This document shows, in pieces, positions 61,895-64,000 of a stretch of DNA of 64,000 bases (position 1 is the first letter of the stretch; the number at the start of each line of letters is the position of its first letter). The position numbers were made by a program, and so were the translations under genes. This stretch comes from JBGQMW01 sp963769845 (lineage in GTDB: Archaea > Thermoproteota > Bathyarchaeia > Bathyarchaeales > Bathycorpusculaceae): the NCBI GenBank assembly GCA_963769845.1, contig CAVYNL010000015.1, positions 1-64,000 on the forward strand, written 5' to 3'. The notes below the pieces were generated by a model. It searched no databases. It was not told the origin of the DNA and saw only the letters and a program-made list of their open reading frames with translations.

Positions 61895-62640
61895 TTACAA
61901 TCGTTCCTCCTCAGGGACCGTACCAACCACTTTTGCAGGAACGCCCATTACAATTGAAAATGGAGGGACATCTTTTGTGACTATGGATCCTGAAGCTACT
62001 AATGCCTCCCGACCAATCTCTATTTCAGGAAGGAGAATTACCGATATTCCTATTCTAGCTCCATATCTGATGGTTGGCCCCTTGTCCTTTATATACGGCA
62101 TGGTTCTCAAGTAAGTCGGTCTTCGCCCATTAGCTGTAACCACATTTGTTGCAATAAAGACTTTGTCTTCTATAATCATGTTACCTCCTAGACCACTTAG
62201 TGAGTGAATTGCCACCTGATTTCCAATTTTGGTGTAACCTTCACACATAACTAAATTCCCAATCGTACAATTATCACCCACTTCAGTGTTTTCCCTCAAA
62301 TCGTATTGTGGTTCACCCAAGAATTCTTCCCAATCTTACAAGATTCATATATCACTGCGTTTGTGCGTATAAGAGCATTCTCTCTGATAGTCGTTGGATA
62401 TTCTTCGTAGATTTCTTTCTTTTTTGTAAGATTATCATAACCGATTGTTGCATTATCTTCTATCGTTACATTCTTTTCAATAATCACACCGTCTTTGATA
62501 ACTACATTTCTTCCAAGATGAACTCCCTCTTCAATCGTAACATTACTCCCGATAGACGCTGTCTTGTCAATAGTGACGTTTTCGCCGATTTCCACATTCT
62601 TACCTACGTCATATCTTCCTTTTTTTTCAAGTTTGGCCAT
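61895..62640 (-). CDS. Hexapeptide-repeat acyltransferase (one frameshift)
   Basis: A left-handed beta-helix transferase, likely an N-acetyltransferase of amino-sugars. The first piece (62640 to ~62310) is a run of hexapeptide repeats (VEIGENVTIDKTASIGSNVT, VIIEKNVTIEDNATIG, NALIRTNAVIYESCKIG). After a shift near 62305-62320 the second piece reads TEVGDNCTIGNLVMCEGYTKIG, MIIEDKVFIATNVVTANG and GVPAKVVGTVPEEERL, with the terminal G-x-PAK motif. About 245 residues when repaired. Part of the surface-glycan cluster. Confidence 0.82.
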
Positions 62641-62682
62641 GTGTTTTCACTTTCTAACACTCATGCGCACGCTAGGTTAAAC

Positions 62683-63421
62683 CTACATATTATATCCGCC
62701 ATTGATATGAATTATTTGCCCTGTAATGTATGCAGCTTCGTCGGTGCACAAAAACACAATCGGACCAGACACTTCTTCCACTTCTCCAAAACGTCTCATA
62801 GGAATCTCTTGCAGAACCTTTTGTCGGATTTCTTCCGACAGTCTAAGGTTCATGCCTGTCTCAATATAGCCAAAGGCGACACAGTTCACAGTTATGTTTC
62901 TATTGGCAACTTCTCTTGCGACTGTTTTCGTAAAACCAAAAAGACCAGACTTTGATGCAGAGTAATTGCCTGCACCAAACAATCCAATCTGCCCGGCCAC
63001 TGATGAGATATTTACGATCCTCCCCCAACCTTTTTCTCTCATTATGGGCACTACATGTTTTGTACAGAGAAAAACTCCTGTAAGATTGGTGGAAATTACC
63101 TCTTCCCAGACATTCTTATCCATTTTCCAGACAACACTGTCTTTGTGTACACCAGCATTATTTACCAGGATGTCCACAGTCCCGAATCTCTTCCTTGTTC
63201 TTTCAACAATCTCAACAACTTCCTCCTCTTTCGAAACATCTGCTTTCACAATTTCTACTTCAGCATCATACTTCTCAACAATTTCTTCGGCAGTCTCTTT
63301 TGCGGCGTCTTCTTGGGAGCGAAAGTTTATTACAATATTTGCTCCTTCTTTTGCAAATGCTGTTGCGATTCCCTTTCCAATACCTCGTGGAACTCCCCGT
63401 TATGATACAAACCTTATCCAT
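62683..63421 (-). CDS. SDR-family oxidoreductase, FabG-like (one frameshift)
   Basis: A short-chain dehydrogenase of about 245 residues. From ATG 63421 (MDKVCIIT) an extra G in the GGGG run at 63395-63398 breaks the glycine-rich motif; with it removed the sequence reads GVPRGIGKGIATAFAKEGAN. The rest is intact: KADVSKEEEVVEI, VDILVNNAGVHKD, NISSVAGQIGLFGAGNYSAS (catalytic Ser/Tyr; YSASKSG) and ITVNCVAFGYIETGM. Substrate likely a sugar or fatty-acyl intermediate. Confidence 0.85.
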
Positions 63422-63612
63422 TAGAGACATTGGTCAACACCAACATACTCTTGTGACTTAGGACCATAAGTGATGGGTCTTCCTTATTAAAGCACTCATC
63501 ATAGCAGCCAGCGCATTTTGCTCCTAAAGCTGGACCCCTACCAGTTTCACGAATAACAGACTACTACTGCGGGATGTATTTTTCTCATGCTATTCTTCAT
63601 CGCTCTAACCAT
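63414..63612 (-). pseudogene. Cysteine-containing C-terminal fragment upstream of the SDR gene
   Basis: Minus-strand ORF fragments: MVRAMKNSMRKIHPAVVVCYS (from ATG 63612), then after a frame change near 63552 RETGRGPALGAKCAGCYDEC and VLSHKSMLVLTNVSNG, ending at a TAA that overlaps the SDR start (ATGGATAA). The tight overlap suggests it was the preceding gene of the operon. The C-x2-C-x3-C pattern suggests metal binding. Family not recognised. Confidence 0.4.
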
Positions 63613-64000
63613 TTATGGAACAGATAAGTTGTTGATATTGCTTGAGATCCAATTGCATCCATGCCTTCTGAACTGGATAGTTTGTAATTTGAGTGCCAGT
63701 TTCAACGCTTCCGGCCTATCTATTCAGAACTCATCAACCCGATCGAAACCTGCTTAGTATCAGATGTGCTATAACGGGCATTGTTGGATCTACTGCCGCC
63801 AAGTAGGCTAAGTCCAACCTAACATGTTTCCACGGTCAGCTTGTTCCTTCAGGGTGAGGAAGCCTGAAGTCAAGCCACATCCTTCGGCACTATGACATAA
63901 TCCTGCTCTATTAGTCCTGTTGAGATTGCATTATCAGCCATTCGGTGTAAACACTGTCCTCAAGCTGCTCTGGAAGTTTCTGTCCGGGTGAAACCTATCA
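63613..64000. other. Broken minus-strand coding traces at the window edge
   Basis: Protein-like pieces on the minus strand in all three frames (KLPEQLEDSVYTEWLIMQSQ near 63975, NAISTGLIEQDYVIVPKDVA near 63920, AYLAAVDPTMPVIAHLILSR near 63810, TGTQITNYPVQKAWMQLDLK near 63690). They do not join into one ORF without several shifts. Probably one or two decayed or badly read genes belonging to the glycan cluster. Confidence 0.35.

Overview
This window looks like a fragment of a mesophilic archaeon, most likely of the Bathyarchaeia or a neighbouring Thermoproteota group. The evidence is a class I lysyl-tRNA synthetase, both subunits of the archaeal phosphomevalonate dehydratase, UPF0147 and UPF0148 proteins, a Hel308-type helicase, two deoxyhypusine-synthase-like proteins, a DUF2095 protein, TATA-box promoters close to start codons, many GTG/TTG starts, and secreted proteins with dockerin-like calcium-binding repeats. 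The assignment is inferred from gene content only.

Layout. 1-8.4 kb is accessory: a broken VIT/CCC1 transporter remnant, an IS transposase, a broken NosD-like beta-helix protein and a broken peptide-binding protein (both ending in dockerin-like repeats), small orphan genes, an Lrp/AsnC regulator and a dense cluster of GCGCGCGC palindromes. 8.5-14.4 kb is mostly core: phosphomevalonate dehydratase, an HD phosphohydrolase, dTMP kinase, small conserved archaeal proteins, a cupin and a flavodoxin-like reductase. 14.5-19.9 kb holds a COG2509 FAD enzyme followed by a five-gene zinc-ribbon/membrane/coiled-coil/SPFH operon resembling bacterial pspA-ydjGHI. 20-25.9 kb: LysRS, TldD/TldE and a secreted cyclophilin. 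26.6-36.2 kb: tRNA-Arg(GCG), an ABC-2 exporter, a histone-deacetylase-like hydrolase, ArgRS, two convergent DHS-like genes, malate dehydrogenase and a two-gene RimK-like pair.

36.3-42.1 kb: a YkgJ-type protein, a secreted membrane-anchored protein, and a cluster of membrane proteins with proline-rich linkers, three of the neighbouring genes sharing one C-terminal zinc ribbon; it ends at an interrupted tRNA. 42.2-54.6 kb: regulators, a GT4 glycosyltransferase, a nucleotidyltransferase, a ferredoxin, a second deacetylase-like gene, an AsnB-like enzyme, PurB and Hel308. 54.7-58 kb: an Fe-S assembly operon (divergent desulfurase, IscU-like scaffold, SufS, small protein). 58-64 kb: surface-polysaccharide genes (flippase, glycosyltransferase, hexapeptide acyltransferase, SDR), mostly interrupted, again with GCGCGCGC palindromes.

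A quality warning applies throughout. More than a dozen genes, including single-copy housekeeping ones (lysS, tldD, phosphomevalonate dehydratase), are split by one-base indels, often in homopolymers. Many of the breaks are therefore probably sequence errors. The multiply broken accessory genes near the two ends may be genuine pseudogenes.
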